Counted from the first letter of the stretch, positions 29,049 through 38,607 are shown. The stretch is DNA of 64,000 nucleotides from Alistipes sp. Zagget8 (GCA_001941065.1 MSHJ01000010.1:1-64000), one strand, 5' to 3'. Numbers and translations are program-made. The notes: generated by a model from the letters alone, not told the origin.

Positions 29049-29882
29049 TTATTCCTTTTGCACGCGGGAACGGAACGAGGTGATGCTCTCGCCGTTCATT
29101 TTGGCGAAGAAACGGCTGAAAGCCGCCGTGTCCTCGTAGCCGAGCAGGTAGCCGATCTCCTTGGCGCTTTTGTCGGTGTAGAGCAGCAGCCGGCGGGCTT
29201 CGGCGTTAACGCGGTCGTGAATGACGCTCAGCGGCGAGGGACGGCCGCAGGCAGCGAAAAGATTGGAGAGGGTCTTGGGCGAACGGTGCAGCAGTTCGGC
29301 GTAGTCCTGCACCCGTTTATGAGTGCGGAAATGCTCGTCGACAAGCACATGGAAACGCCGCACGGTGTCGAAAAGCTGCTCCCGGGGTCCGTCGACCCCG
29401 AAATGCTCGCGCGCGGCGCGGGTGCAGACGATGATGAAGCGTTTGAGCTGCATGCGGAGCATCTCCTCGCGCAGGCCGTCGTTCACCGCGTATTCGGCGC
29501 ACAACTCCTCGACGATCCGTTCGAGGGCCTCCTGCCGTTCGGCGGAAAGCGCCAGCCGCAACGGTTCGGAGGAGCCGTTGAACAGCAGACCGTTGCACGA
29601 AACCTCGCCGTCGTGGCCGAAGATGCAGTAAAAATTACTGTCGAACAGCAGCGAAAGGCAGTCGCCGTCGGCACGGACACTGCCGATGCGGTGCAGGGGC
29701 GTCAGCGAGACGATCTCCCCGGCGGCGAGCTGCATCGGGACATGATCGACCTCCAGCGACAGGCCGCCCTGCCGCACCCAGAGGAATTTATAGAGTCCGT
29801 CCCGGCGCGTCAGCTCCGCTTCGCGGAAATCGCGGCACAAGACGAGGTTGCCCTTCAAAGGGGTGCTGAATGCTATATCCAT
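29049..29882 (-). CDS. AraC family transcriptional regulator
   Basis: 277 residues from the ATG at 29882. The C-terminal AraC/XylS domain shows both HTHs: KRVQDYAELLHRSPKTLSNLFAA and KSAKEIGYLLGYEDTAAFSRFFAKMNGESITSFR. The N-terminal half is a cupin-like sensing domain. The -7 element TATCTTTG ends 5 nt before this ATG, so either the message is leaderless or translation begins further in. It lies between a DUF417 gene and a catalase gene and probably controls one or both. Confidence 0.88.
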   Translation of the reverse strand: MDIAFSTPLKGNLVLCRDFREAELTRRDGLYKFLWVRQGGLSLEVDHVPMQLAAGEIVSLTPLHRIGSVRADGDCLSLLFDSNFYCIFGHDGEVSCNGLLFNGSSEPLRLALSAERQEALERIVEELCAEYAVNDGLREEMLRMQLKRFIIVCTRAAREHFGVDGPREQLFDTVRRFHVLVDEHFRTHKRVQDYAELLHRSPKTLSNLFAACGRPSPLSVIHDRVNAEARRLLLYTDKSAKEIGYLLGYEDTAAFSRFFAKMNGESITSFRSRVQKE

Positions 29883-29886
29883 ATCC

Positions 29887-29894
29887 CAAAGATA
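29887..29894 (-). promoter_or_regulatory. -7 promoter element of the AraC gene
   Basis: The minus strand reads TATCTTTG; the predicted transcription start falls on or next to the ATG. Confidence 0.6.
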
Positions 29895-30000
29895 ACACCC
29901 GCAACCGGAATATCCGCACGTTCGGCCGGATATTTTCCGCCCCGCCGAAACATTCCGTCCGGGCACGATTTTGGCACATATCAGCTTTTGTTATGTAACT

Positions 30001-30015
30001 ATCAATATTATTGAT
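30001..30015. promoter_or_regulatory. AT-rich dyad upstream of katA
   Basis: ATCAAT, 3 nt, ATTGAT in the 200-bp divergent gap between the AraC regulator and katA. It is a possible regulator binding site; no exact -7 element is seen for katA (the nearest is TACATTTA at 30038-30045). Confidence 0.3.
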
Positions 30016-30082
30016 TTACAAATCAGCGGATTATGTCGTACATTTATGAAAAGATTCCGTCACCCCAAAAAACAGAAACGAT

Positions 30083-31585
30083 ATGGACAAAAAGAAACTG
30101 ACAGCCGAAAACGGCCGGCCGATCGCCGACAATCAGAACATCCAGACAGCAGGCGTCCGCGGCCCCGTGACGCTGCAGGACCCGTGGTTCCTCGAAAAAC
30201 TCGCGCATTTCGACCGCGAGGTCATCCCCGAACGCCGCATGCACGCCAAAGGCTCGGGCGCATTCGGAACGTTCACCGTAACGCACGACATCACGAAATA
30301 CACCCGCGCGTCGATCTTCGCCCGGGTCGGCAAAACCACCGAATGCTTCGTGCGCTTCTCGACCGTGGCCGGAGAGCGCGGTGCGGCCGATGCCGAGCGT
30401 GACATCCGCGGCTTCGCCATGAAATTCTACACCGACGCAGGCAACTGGGACCTCGTGGGCAACAACACCCCGGTGTTCTTCCTGCGCGACCCGCTGAAAT
30501 TCCCCGACCTCAACCACGCCGTGAAGCGCGACCCGCGCACCAACCTGCGTTCGGCCAACAACAACTGGGATTTCTGGACCCTGCTGCCCGAAGCCCTGCA
30601 TCAGGTGACGATCACCATGTCGCCGCGGGGCATCCCGGCGTCGTACCGCCACATGCACGGATTCGGCAGCCACACCTATAGTTTTTACGACAAGGACAAC
30701 CGGCGCACCTGGGTGAAATTCCACCTCACGACCCAACAGGGCATCAAGAACCTGACGGACGCCGAAGCCGAAGCCCTCGTGGGCAAGGACCGCGAATCGC
30801 ACCAGCGCGACTTGTACGACGCCATCGAACGCGGCGATTTCCCGCGCTGGACGATGTACGTGCAGCTGATGACCGAGGAGGAGGCCCGCAATTACAAACT
30901 CAATCCGTTCGACCTGACGAAAGTGTGGTATCACAAGGATTTCCCGCTGCACGAGGTCGGCGTGCTGGAGCTCAACCGCAATCCGGAGAACTACTATGCG
31001 GATGTCGAGCAGGCTGCGTTCAACCCCATGAACATCGTGGAGGGCATCGGTTTCTCGCCCGACAAGATGCTGCAGGGACGCCTGTTCTCCTACGGCGACG
31101 CGCAGCGCTACCGGCTGGGAGTAAACCACACGGAGATTCCCGTGAACAAGCCCCGCTGTCCGTTCCACGCCTTCCACCGCGACGGGCAGATGCGCACCGA
31201 CGGCAACTACGGCTCGGCCAAGGGCTACGAGCCCAACAGCTACGGCGAATGGCAGGACAATCCCGCCCTCAAGGAGCCGCCCCTGGCCGTCAACGGCGAC
31301 GTCTACAACTACGACGAGCGCGAGCTGGACAGCGACTATTTCACCCAGCCCGGACTGCTGTGGCGCGTGATGTCGCCCGAGGACCGGCAGGCGACGTGCG
31401 AGAATACGGCGCGTGCCATGGGCGACGCCGAACTGTTCATCAAGCAGCGCCACGTGCGCCACTGCTACTACGCCGACCCGGCCTACGGCAAAGGCGTGGC
31501 CGAGGCGCTGGGCATCTCGCTCGAAGAGGCCCTCAAAGCCGAAGACCCCGCACATCCCGCCTGGGACCCAAGAAACAAGAAATAG
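30083..31585 (+). CDS. katA: Catalase (monofunctional heme catalase)
   Basis: 500 residues. The distal His is in [16 protein letters not shown] (H54), the distal Asn in GNNTPVFF, and the heme-ligand Tyr in [14 protein letters not shown] (Y337). Length and the [14 protein letters not shown] start fit the small-subunit clade that binds NADPH. It removes hydrogen peroxide in the cytoplasm. A perfect terminator follows. Confidence 0.97.
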   Translation: MDKKKLTAENGRPIADNQNIQTAGVRGPVTLQDPWFLEKLAHFDREVIPERRMHAKGSGAFGTFTVTHDITKYTRASIFARVGKTTECFVRFSTVAGERGAADAERDIRGFAMKFYTDAGNWDLVGNNTPVFFLRDPLKFPDLNHAVKRDPRTNLRSANNNWDFWTLLPEALHQVTITMSPRGIPASYRHMHGFGSHTYSFYDKDNRRTWVKFHLTTQQGIKNLTDAEAEALVGKDRESHQRDLYDAIERGDFPRWTMYVQLMTEEEARNYKLNPFDLTKVWYHKDFPLHEVGVLELNRNPENYYADVEQAAFNPMNIVEGIGFSPDKMLQGRLFSYGDAQRYRLGVNHTEIPVNKPRCPFHAFHRDGQMRTDGNYGSAKGYEPNSYGEWQDNPALKEPPLAVNGDVYNYDERELDSDYFTQPGLLWRVMSPEDRQATCENTARAMGDAELFIKQRHVRHCYYADPAYGKGVAEALGISLEEALKAEDPAHPAWDPRNKK

Positions 31586-31593
31586 TGCACAAC

Positions 31594-31627
31594 GAAAATC
31601 CCCGGGACGTAACGTTCCGGGGATTTT
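31594..31627 (+). terminator. Terminator of katA
   Basis: GAAAATCCCCGG / CCGGGGATTTTC stem with T-rich 3' side. Confidence 0.8.
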
Positions 31628-31651
31628 CAATATTGATTTTGAACTGCAAAA

Positions 31652-31752
31652 GCCCTTAAAACCCATCTTATAGACGGGGTTGGCGCAGAGACGGAAATTA
31701 GCGTCAATTCTGTCCGTCGCCCCCTGAAACCGGCGTCTTACGCCGGCGGCTG
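31652..31752. repeat. Hairpin repeat pair overlapping the helicase 3' end
   Basis: Left: CCTTAAAACCCATCTTATAGACGGGG. Right: CCCCCTGAAACCGG then CGTCTTACGCCGG. Between them GACGGA/TCCGTC can pair. Layout and end motifs are those of family 1, but the middle is shorter. The right hairpin encodes the last residues of the DEAD-box helicase. Confidence 0.65.
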
Positions 31753-33149
31753 CCCCCTCTGTGACGCCGGCGGTCGCGTGTGCCGCGATTGCCCTCGCCG
31801 CGTCCCGAAGCGTGGTCGTTGTCCCGCGGTGCGGGCTGTGCGGCGGCAGGTTCCGACGAAGCGGCTGCCGGACGTTCGCTGCGGCGGTCCCGGTCGTTGC
31901 GGCCCGAACGGTCGCTGCGTCCGCCGCGCCCGCGTCCTCCGGCTCCGGGACGGCCTCCCGGACGCCCGCCGCGTCCGAAACGGCCGCGGTTCTCGTCGGG
32001 AGCATACCGGGGACCCGCGCCCACACTTTCGGGCAACTCGACCTTGCGGATGTCGCGTTCGATAAATTTCTCGATCTGGTGGAACTTGCCCTGCTCCTCC
32101 TCGCTGACGAACGTCACGGCGCTGCCCGTGGCCGCCGCGCGGGCCGTGCGGCCGATGCGGTGGATGTAATCCTCGGGGTCGTGCGGCACGTCGTAGTTGA
32201 GCACCAGCCCGATGTCCTCGATGTCGATACCCCGCGCAACGATGTCCGTGGCGACGAGTATCTTGACCTTGTTGTTCTTGAAATTGAGCATCACCTCCTC
32301 GCGCTGCGCCTGCTCCAGGTCGGAGTGCATGGCCGCCACGTCGAGTTTCATCCGCTTGAGCGTGTGGGCCAGCTCCTTGACCTTGAGTTTCGACGACGAG
32401 AAAATGATCGTCTTCGAATCGGTCGGCTCGGCGAACATTTCGCGGATAATGCCCAGCTTCTGGTTCTCATAGCAGATGTAGGCCGACTGGTCGATGGCCT
32501 CGTTGGGCTTCGAAATGGCGATGTTGACCTCCGCGGGATTGCGCAGGATGGTCTTGGCCATCTCGCGGATCTTCGGGGGCAGCGTGGCCGAGAACATGAT
32601 CGTCTGCCGCTCCTTGGGCATATACGAGACGATCTTCATGATGTCCTCGCTGAAACCCATGTCCAGCATGCGGTCGGCTTCGTCGAGAATCAGGTACTCG
32701 ACGTGCGAAAGGTCCACGCCGCTGTTCTGCAGGTGGGCGATCATGCGGCCCGGGGTGGCGATAACCACGTCGGAGCCGCTCAGCATGCCGTTCTTCTGAA
32801 TGTCCCAGCCCTTGCCGTCGCCGCCGCCGTAGACGACGGTCGTGGAGATGGGCGCATAATAGGAAAAGCCCTGGAACTGCTGGTCGATCTGCTGCGCCAG
32901 CTCGCGCGTGGGCACGATAATCAGCGATTTCACCACATTGTCGGGATTGCCTTCCAGCAGCAGCTTGTTCAGCAGCGGCAGCGTATAGGCCGCCGTCTTT
33001 CCCGTGCCGGTCTGGGCACAGCCGATGATGTCGCGGCCCTCCAGAATCACCGGAATCGTATGTTCCTGCACGGGAGTCATCTCCCGAAAATTCATATCCT
33101 CAAGTCCGTCGAGGATTTCATCCTCCAGGTCGAGTTCGTCAAAACGCAT
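31704..33149 (-). CDS. DEAD-box RNA helicase (RhlE-like)
   Basis: 481 residues. Motifs in order: Q-motif region FREMTPVQEHTIP, AQTGTGKT (45-52), PTRELAQQI, DEADRMLDMGF, SAT, and HRIGRTARA. Residues about 385-481 are a low-complexity Arg/Gly-rich tail suited to RNA binding. The final stretch RRRKTPVSGGDGQN is encoded by the repeat hairpin at 31722-31752, so the C-terminus has probably been extended or replaced by the repeat. Confidence 0.94.
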   Translation of the reverse strand: MRFDELDLEDEILDGLEDMNFREMTPVQEHTIPVILEGRDIIGCAQTGTGKTAAYTLPLLNKLLLEGNPDNVVKSLIIVPTRELAQQIDQQFQGFSYYAPISTTVVYGGGDGKGWDIQKNGMLSGSDVVIATPGRMIAHLQNSGVDLSHVEYLILDEADRMLDMGFSEDIMKIVSYMPKERQTIMFSATLPPKIREMAKTILRNPAEVNIAISKPNEAIDQSAYICYENQKLGIIREMFAEPTDSKTIIFSSSKLKVKELAHTLKRMKLDVAAMHSDLEQAQREEVMLNFKNNKVKILVATDIVARGIDIEDIGLVLNYDVPHDPEDYIHRIGRTARAAATGSAVTFVSEEEQGKFHQIEKFIERDIRKVELPESVGAGPRYAPDENRGRFGRGGRPGGRPGAGGRGRGGRSDRSGRNDRDRRSERPAAASSEPAAAQPAPRDNDHASGRGEGNRGTRDRRRHRGGSRRRKTPVSGGDGQN

Positions 33150-33184
33150 AAAAACAGAAATTTTAAATTTTTAATTCTTCATTC

Positions 33185-34549
33185 TTAATTGAGCTTTTCG
33201 GAAATGTCCTGTCCGAAAAGCGTCGCCGGCGTACAGCCCGTGATGCGCACCTTCACATAGTCGCCGACCTTGTGGTCCCCGCGGTCGAACACCACCACCT
33301 TGTTCTGCGAGGTGCGGCCCGACAGCTGGTTCCGGTCGCGCTTCGATTCGCCTTCGACCAGCACCTCGAATTCCCGGCCCACATCGCGCAGGTTGCTCGC
33401 GTGGCCCAGTTCGTTCTGCAGGGCGATAATCTCCTGCAGACGCCGCGATTTGACCTCGTCCGGCACATCGTCCGGCAGGTGTTTCTCGGCGAAAGTCCCG
33501 GGGCGTTCCGAATATTTGAACATATAGGCGAATTCATACCCCACCTCGCGCATCAGCGACAGGGTTTCGGCATGCTCCTCCTCGGTTTCGCCCGAGAAGC
33601 CCGCAATCAGGTCCGTGGTAATCGAGCAGTCGGGCAAATAGCGGCGGATGGCGGCGATACGGTCCAGATACCATTCGCGCGTGTATTTGCGGTTCATGCG
33701 TTCGAGCATCGCCGTGGAACCCGACTGGGCCGGGAGATGGATCGAACGGCAGATGTTGGGCATCGCCGCCATGACCTCCAGCAGGCGGTCGCTCATATCC
33801 TTGGGATGCGAGGTGGCGAAGCGCACGCGCAGCAGCGGCGAAACCTCGGCCACACGGCGGATCAGCTCCGGAAAGCCGGTCTCCCCGGCCCGGTAGGAGT
33901 TGACGTTCTGCCCCAGCAGCGTCACCTCGCGGTAGCCGTTCTCGAAGAGACTCCGCACCTCGGCGACGATCGTATCCGCATCGCGGCTCCGCTCGCGGCC
34001 CCGCGTATAGGGCACCACGCAGTAGGAGCAGAAATTGTTGCACCCGCGCATGATCGCCACGAAGGCGCTCACGCCGTTGCGGTCCAACCGCACGGGAGCG
34101 ATTTCGGCATAGGTCTCCTCGGTCGAGAGCAGCACGTTGACACCCTTGCCGCCCGCCTCGGCCTCGCGGACCAGACGCGGCAGGTCGCGGTAAGCGTCGG
34201 GCCCGGCCACGACATCGACGCCGTGGGGCCCTTCGACCAGCTTCTCGCGCAGGCGTTCGGCCATACAGCCGATGATGCCCACCACCAGTCCCGGACGTTC
34301 GCGCCGGTAGCGTTTCATCTCGGCAAGCCGCCCCCAGATACGCTGCTCGGCATTGTCGCGGATCGAGCAGGTGTTTATCAGGATGACATCGGCCTCGCCG
34401 ATTCGTTCCGTATAGACATACCCCGCACGCTGCATGATGGAGACCACCGTTTCGGTGTCGCTGACGTTCATCTGACAGCCATAGGTCTCCACGAAAAGCC
34501 TGCGCCCGGCACCCTCGAGCGGGCGCAGCGTGTTGATGTTGAAATTCAT
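33185..34549 (-). CDS. miaB: tRNA-2-methylthio-N6-dimethylallyladenosine synthase
   Basis: 454 residues. N-terminal UPF0004 domain with cysteines at ETYGCQMN (C25), INTCSIRDNA (C61) and IGCMAE; radical-SAM CxxxCxxC in MRGCNNFCSYC; C-terminal TRAM domain (VLVEGESKRDRNQLSGRTSQNKVV). It thiomethylates A37 of tRNAs reading UNN codons. The start codon directly follows the YitT stop, so they form an operon. Confidence 0.96.
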   Translation of the reverse strand: MNFNINTLRPLEGAGRRLFVETYGCQMNVSDTETVVSIMQRAGYVYTERIGEADVILINTCSIRDNAEQRIWGRLAEMKRYRRERPGLVVGIIGCMAERLREKLVEGPHGVDVVAGPDAYRDLPRLVREAEAGGKGVNVLLSTEETYAEIAPVRLDRNGVSAFVAIMRGCNNFCSYCVVPYTRGRERSRDADTIVAEVRSLFENGYREVTLLGQNVNSYRAGETGFPELIRRVAEVSPLLRVRFATSHPKDMSDRLLEVMAAMPNICRSIHLPAQSGSTAMLERMNRKYTREWYLDRIAAIRRYLPDCSITTDLIAGFSGETEEEHAETLSLMREVGYEFAYMFKYSERPGTFAEKHLPDDVPDEVKSRRLQEIIALQNELGHASNLRDVGREFEVLVEGESKRDRNQLSGRTSQNKVVVFDRGDHKVGDYVKVRITGCTPATLFGQDISEKLN

Positions 34550-35539
34550 TTATTCCGCTTGTATCTCGTTCTTTTCGGGGAACTGCTTGAAGCCCTCCCC
34601 GAAGGTTTCATAGGCGTCCGTCACCACGACGAAGGCTTTGGGATCGATCTCCTTGATTTTGTGCTGCACCTGGCGCACCTCCTTGCGGCTCACCACCAGG
34701 AAAATCATGTCGCGCAGCGAGTCGGTGTACATACCCTTCGACTTGATATAGGTCGCGCTGCGGTCCAGATCGTCGATGATGAAACGCTTCAGCGCCTCGT
34801 GGTGGTCGCTGATGATGAACAGCAGTTTGTCGTACGACGCGCCGTCGAGCAGGTAGGCGATAACCCGCGAGGAGATGTAGATCGTGATGAGCGAATAGAG
34901 CGTCAGCATCCAGCCGTTCGCGGCCGCCTCGCCCGTACCCAGTCCGAAACCGATGACCGCGAGTCCCGACAGCACGACGAAACCGTCGGCCAGCAGGATG
35001 CCCGTCGAGAATTTGATCCCGGCAAATTTCTGCAGCAGCATGCCCACGATGTCCGTACCGCCCGTGGTCGCCTGCTGCCGCACGACGATGCCCTGCCCGA
35101 CGCCGATCACCACAGCGCCGATGACGCACGTCAGCAGCAGGTCGTTCGAAAGGTCCAGCCGCCCGCCCAGCAGCAGCGAAGGGTCCAGCGACTCGACCGC
35201 CTCGGGGCTCGGGTAGACCAGCCGCGTGAGGATGTTCATAAAGCCCGGCGTGTAGAGCGCCGCCAGCACCGTGCGCGTGCCGAATCCCCCGCCGAAGACC
35301 AGCATGGCGATCAGCATCAGCGGAATGTCGAACATATAGCCGAACGTACCGACCTGAACCGAGGGGAAGATGTTGTGCAGCACGATACCCATACCGTAGA
35401 CCCCGCCCGGCACGAACTTGTAGGGATTGACGAAGAGCACGAACCCCGCACCCATGATCGAGCAGCCGAGGAAAATCAGAAACCACGAGCGCCACCACGC
35501 CCACGAGCCCATCGGTTCGAGCAAAGCCTTTGTGTTCAC
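34550..35539 (-). CDS. YitT family membrane protein (DUF161-DUF2179)
   Basis: 329 residues. The N-terminal part has five or six helices with FVNPYKFVPGGVYGMGIVLHN and QQATTGGTDIVGMLLQK; the C-terminal DUF2179 domain runs from about 245 (KGMYTDSLRDMIFLVVSRKEVRQVQHKIKEIDPKAFVVVTDAYETFGEGF). The function of the family is unknown. The start given is a GTG; an ATG at 35512 (MGSWAWWRSW) is the alternative. Leader element copy D lies 57 nt upstream of the GTG, and the promoter element another 95 bp beyond. Confidence 0.87.
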   Translation of the reverse strand: MNTKALLEPMGSWAWWRSWFLIFLGCSIMGAGFVLFVNPYKFVPGGVYGMGIVLHNIFPSVQVGTFGYMFDIPLMLIAMLVFGGGFGTRTVLAALYTPGFMNILTRLVYPSPEAVESLDPSLLLGGRLDLSNDLLLTCVIGAVVIGVGQGIVVRQQATTGGTDIVGMLLQKFAGIKFSTGILLADGFVVLSGLAVIGFGLGTGEAAANGWMLTLYSLITIYISSRVIAYLLDGASYDKLLFIISDHHEALKRFIIDDLDRSATYIKSKGMYTDSLRDMIFLVVSRKEVRQVQHKIKEIDPKAFVVVTDAYETFGEGFKQFPEKNEIQAE

Positions 35540-35596
35540 GGAGTAGATATTTTTAATATTAGTAATCTTAAATTCCCGTACAACGTACCGGATTGT

Positions 35597-35665
35597 CGTT
35601 GTCGCGGCCGATGGCCGCGTTTACAAATCCGACCCCACCCCAAACCCCTCCCTCGGGAGGGGCTT
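35597..35665 (-). promoter_or_regulatory. Two-hairpin leader element, copy D (yitT)
   Basis: Read on the minus strand: CCCCTCCCGAGGGAGGGG, TTTGGGGTGGGGTCGGATTT, GTAAAC, hairpin GCGGCCATCGGCCGC, then GACAACG. It lies between the -7 element at 35760-35767 and the gene, so it is in the transcript. Confidence 0.7.
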
Positions 35666-35759
35666 TACGGCCCGGTCGTCACACAACGCGCCTCGTTTCC
35701 CCTATTCCCACTGTCCGAGAGAGAAAGCGGCCCAGCGCTATGTTTTTATTTCCAAGGAG

Positions 35760-35767
35760 CAAAGATA
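35760..35767 (-). promoter_or_regulatory. -7 promoter element of the yitT-miaB operon
   Basis: The minus strand reads TATCTTTG, 220 bp before the yitT start, leaving a long leader that contains element copy D. Confidence 0.65.
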
Positions 35768-35839
35768 CTAAATTCTCCGGAAATGCAGGCCCCGGGGCAG
35801 GAATTTTCGGCCGCCCGGTCCATATCTGAAATTTTTTAT

Positions 35840-35847
35840 TATATTTG
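35840..35847 (+). promoter_or_regulatory. -7 promoter element of plsY
   Basis: TATATTTG, 25 nt before the plsY ATG. Confidence 0.6.
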
Positions 35848-35872
35848 CATTAACAATCAATCCGCAAAAAAG

Positions 35873-36571
35873 ATGATTCTTACGATTTATACGGCTACCA
35901 CCATGATTATCATCGCCTATCTGCTGGGCTCGATTCCGAGCGCCGTGTGGATAGGTAAGAAATACTATGGCATCGACATCCGCGAACACGGCTCGAAGAA
36001 CGCCGGAACGACCAACATGCTCCGCGTGCTGGGCCGCCGGGCCGCCCTGCCGGTCTTTGCGCTCGATTTCCTGAAAGGATTCGTGGCCGTGACCGTCATC
36101 GAACTGATGCAGTACGACGTGCTGATCGGGCAGAACGACCTCATAAACCTCAAGATCGTCGCCGTCTTCGCGGCCGTGCTGGGACACATCTTCCCGATTT
36201 TCGCGGGATTCCGCGGCGGCAAGGGCGTGGCGACGCTCGTCGGAGCCGTGACGGGCATCTATCCGCCGGTGGCGCTGTTGTGCTTCGGCGTCTGGTTCGT
36301 GATGCTGATGGTCTCGCACTACGTGTCGCTCTCCTCGATGATCGCCGGATGCTGTTTCCCGGTCTTCACGCTCATCTCGCCCAAAGTCAACGGATCGGTC
36401 CCCTTCGTGGTCTTCTCGTTCGTGATAGCCATCCTGCTGATCTACACCCACCGCAAGAACATCGAACGGCTGAAAGCCGGCACCGAATCGAAAATATACA
36501 TCTGGAAACCCCGGCGCATAAAACCCGGCGAAGGACCGGAGACCAACGGCAAGGACCCCGACCGGGAGTAG
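35873..36571 (+). CDS. plsY: Glycerol-3-phosphate acyltransferase PlsY
   Basis: 232 residues, about five membrane helices. Signature segments: YLLGSIPSAVWIGKKYYGIDIREHGSKNAGTTNMLRVLG, then FPIFAGFRGGKGVATLVGA, both PlsY active-site motifs. It transfers an acyl group from acyl-phosphate to glycerol-3-phosphate, the first step of phospholipid synthesis. The ATG at 35873 is chosen by the promoter element 25 nt upstream; the reading frame runs open far upstream but through other genes. Confidence 0.95.
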   Translation: MILTIYTATTMIIIAYLLGSIPSAVWIGKKYYGIDIREHGSKNAGTTNMLRVLGRRAALPVFALDFLKGFVAVTVIELMQYDVLIGQNDLINLKIVAVFAAVLGHIFPIFAGFRGGKGVATLVGAVTGIYPPVALLCFGVWFVMLMVSHYVSLSSMIAGCCFPVFTLISPKVNGSVPFVVFSFVIAILLIYTHRKNIERLKAGTESKIYIWKPRRIKPGEGPETNGKDPDRE

Positions 36572-36652
36572 CGCCGCAGGCTATTCAGTCGAAATTTTCG
36601 GTAAAAAAGGATAAATTTCACCGCGGCATGCGGCAAAAACGTTTTTTTGCGT

Positions 36653-36660
36653 TATATTTG
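36653..36660 (+). promoter_or_regulatory. -7 promoter element of the acyl-CoA ligase gene
   Basis: TATATTTG, 34 nt before the ATG at 36695. Confidence 0.6.
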
Positions 36661-36694
36661 CGCCGCGATTGGCATTCAATGCAAGTGTTATGTT

Positions 36695-38395
36695 ATGTTA
36701 CAGGAGAACCTGCTGAAAATATACGAAACGAGTTTTCGCGAAAACCGTGAAATGTCGGCCCTCACCGACTATTTCAAGGGCGAGACTTTTTCGTACTATG
36801 AGATGGCCAAGGAGATCGCCAAACTGCACCTGCTCTTCAAGAAAGCCGGCATCAAGCAGGGCGACAAAATCGCGCTGATAGGCCGCAACAATCCCCGCTG
36901 GTGCATCACCTATATAGGAACCATCACCTACGGCGCCGTGATCGTGCCGATCCTCCAGGATTTCCCGCCTGCGGATGTCATCCACATCATCAACCACTCG
37001 GAAAGCCGCCTGCTGTTCCTCGGCGACAATTTCTGGGACGTGATCGAGGAGGACCAGATCAAACGCATCGAGGCCGTCTTCTCGCTCACGGATTTCCATG
37101 TGGTGTACGAGCGCGACGGCAAGTCGCTCACCAAGTTCCAGCGCGACATCGTAAAGAACTACCGCGCAAAATATCCCCGCGGATTCAGCATAAACGACAT
37201 CAAATACCCCGAGATACCCAACGATCAGGTCATCCTGCTCAACTACACCTCGGGAACCACGGGCTACTCCAAAGGTGTGATGCTCACGGTGAACAACCTC
37301 ACGGGCAACGTGGTCTTCGCCATGACGATGGTCAACACCGTGAACGGACAGCACTATTTCCAGAAAGGCGGACGCACGCTGTCGTTCCTGCCGCTGGCAC
37401 ACGCCTACGGCTGCGCGTTCGATTTCCTGGCGCCCCTGGCCGTCGGCGGACACATCACCCTGCTGGGTAAAATCCCGGCGGCGAAAATCCTGCTGGAGGC
37501 AATGGCCGTCGTGAAACCTACGATCATCTGCTGCGTGCCGATGATTCTTGAGAAGATCTACCGCAAGCAGGTGCTCCCGATGCTGGAGAAGGGCCCGATG
37601 TCGATAGCCATGAAGATTCCGCTGCTCAACTCGGCCATCTATTCGGTGATCCGCAAGAAACTGATGGACGCTTTCGGCGGCAACGTCGGGATTTTCATCG
37701 TCGGCGGCGCTCCCATGAATCAGGAGACCGAGTCGTTCCTGATGAAAATAAAATTCCCGATCACCATCGGCTACGGCATGACCGAGTGCGCCCCGCTCAT
37801 CAGCTTCACCCCCGACAACGAGTTCAAGCCGGGGTCGTGCGGCCGCTACCTGAAAGGGCTGCTCGAGGTGAAAATCGACTCGGAGGACCCGGAGCACGAG
37901 GCCGGCGAGATCATCGTCCGCGGTGAACACGTGATGAAGGGGTATTACAAGAACGACAAGGACACCCACAAGGTCCTCGACGAAGAGGGATGGCTCCACA
38001 CGGGCGACATGGGCACGATGGACCCCGACGGCACGCTCTACATCCGCGGGCGTTCGAAAACCATGATTCTCTCGGGCAACGGACAGAACATCTACCCCGA
38101 GGAGATCGAGGACAAGCTGAACAACATGTACCTCGTACTCGAATCGCTGATACTCGAGGGCGAAAACGGCCGTCTCAAGGCGCTGGTGGTCCCCGATTAC
38201 GAGCAGGCGGAGAACGAAGGGGTGGACAAACAGGAGTTGCCGCAGATCATGGAAAACAACCTGCAGGAGCTCAACACCCAGCTGGCCGCATACGCACGGG
38301 TTGCGGAGATAACGATCTACCCCACCGAATTCGAAAAAACCCCCAAACGGAGTATCAAACGCTACTTATACGCACCATCGCTATTGAACAAATAA
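36695..38395 (+). CDS. AMP-dependent long-chain acyl-CoA synthetase family protein
   Basis: 566 residues from the ATG at 36695, which follows the promoter; the frame opening at 36647 does not fit. ANL-superfamily motifs: NYTSGTTGYSKGV (A3), GYGMTECAPLI (A5), GWLHTGDMGTMDPDGTLYIRGRSKTMI (A7/A8) and the end FEKTPKRSIKRYLY with the A10 lysine. The enzyme activates a fatty acid as acyl-AMP and then acyl-CoA. It follows plsY, so both act in lipid metabolism, though from separate promoters. Confidence 0.9.
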   Translation: MLQENLLKIYETSFRENREMSALTDYFKGETFSYYEMAKEIAKLHLLFKKAGIKQGDKIALIGRNNPRWCITYIGTITYGAVIVPILQDFPPADVIHIINHSESRLLFLGDNFWDVIEEDQIKRIEAVFSLTDFHVVYERDGKSLTKFQRDIVKNYRAKYPRGFSINDIKYPEIPNDQVILLNYTSGTTGYSKGVMLTVNNLTGNVVFAMTMVNTVNGQHYFQKGGRTLSFLPLAHAYGCAFDFLAPLAVGGHITLLGKIPAAKILLEAMAVVKPTIICCVPMILEKIYRKQVLPMLEKGPMSIAMKIPLLNSAIYSVIRKKLMDAFGGNVGIFIVGGAPMNQETESFLMKIKFPITIGYGMTECAPLISFTPDNEFKPGSCGRYLKGLLEVKIDSEDPEHEAGEIIVRGEHVMKGYYKNDKDTHKVLDEEGWLHTGDMGTMDPDGTLYIRGRSKTMILSGNGQNIYPEEIEDKLNNMYLVLESLILEGENGRLKALVVPDYEQAENEGVDKQELPQIMENNLQELNTQLAAYARVAEITIYPTEFEKTPKRSIKRYLYAPSLLNK

Positions 38396-38404
38396 ACGAC
38401 CCAG

Positions 38405-38507
38405 GCAGGTAACCACTTGGATTCTCTATCCCAAATTCTTCATAGTCACTTGAATCCAATTTCTAACAAATGAGGCGTCACTAATTAGTTCGGTTACCTG
38501 CTTTTTT
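38405..38507 (+). ncRNA. Candidate structured RNA with terminal terminator stem
   Basis: A 10-bp stem GCAGGTAACC (38405-38414) / GGTTACCTGC (38492-38501) encloses a second 8-bp stem TTGGATTC (38417-38424) / GAATCCAA (38452-38459), and six T follow. It begins 9 nt after the ligase stop. It could be an unusual terminator of that gene or a processed small RNA; no promoter is seen directly upstream. Confidence 0.45.
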
Positions 38508-38511
38508 CAAT

Positions 38512-38538
38512 CCCCGGTTCGGAAGAGCCGGGGTTTTT
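38512..38538 (+). terminator. Terminator-like hairpin
   Basis: CCCCGG, loop, CCGGGG, then TTTTT, just after the structured element. Confidence 0.6.
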
Positions 38539-38607
38539 CGTTACCTTCGGCGTCGTAACGACGCTTTTAGGGGTCGGAAGGTTTTGCCGAACCGGATGCA
38601 GTTCGGT

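Noticed and set aside
33272..35872. Long open frame in front of plsY, antisense to miaB and YitT
   Set aside because: PlsY similarity starts only at 35873, which also has its own promoter element; the rest is the shadow of two real minus-strand genes.
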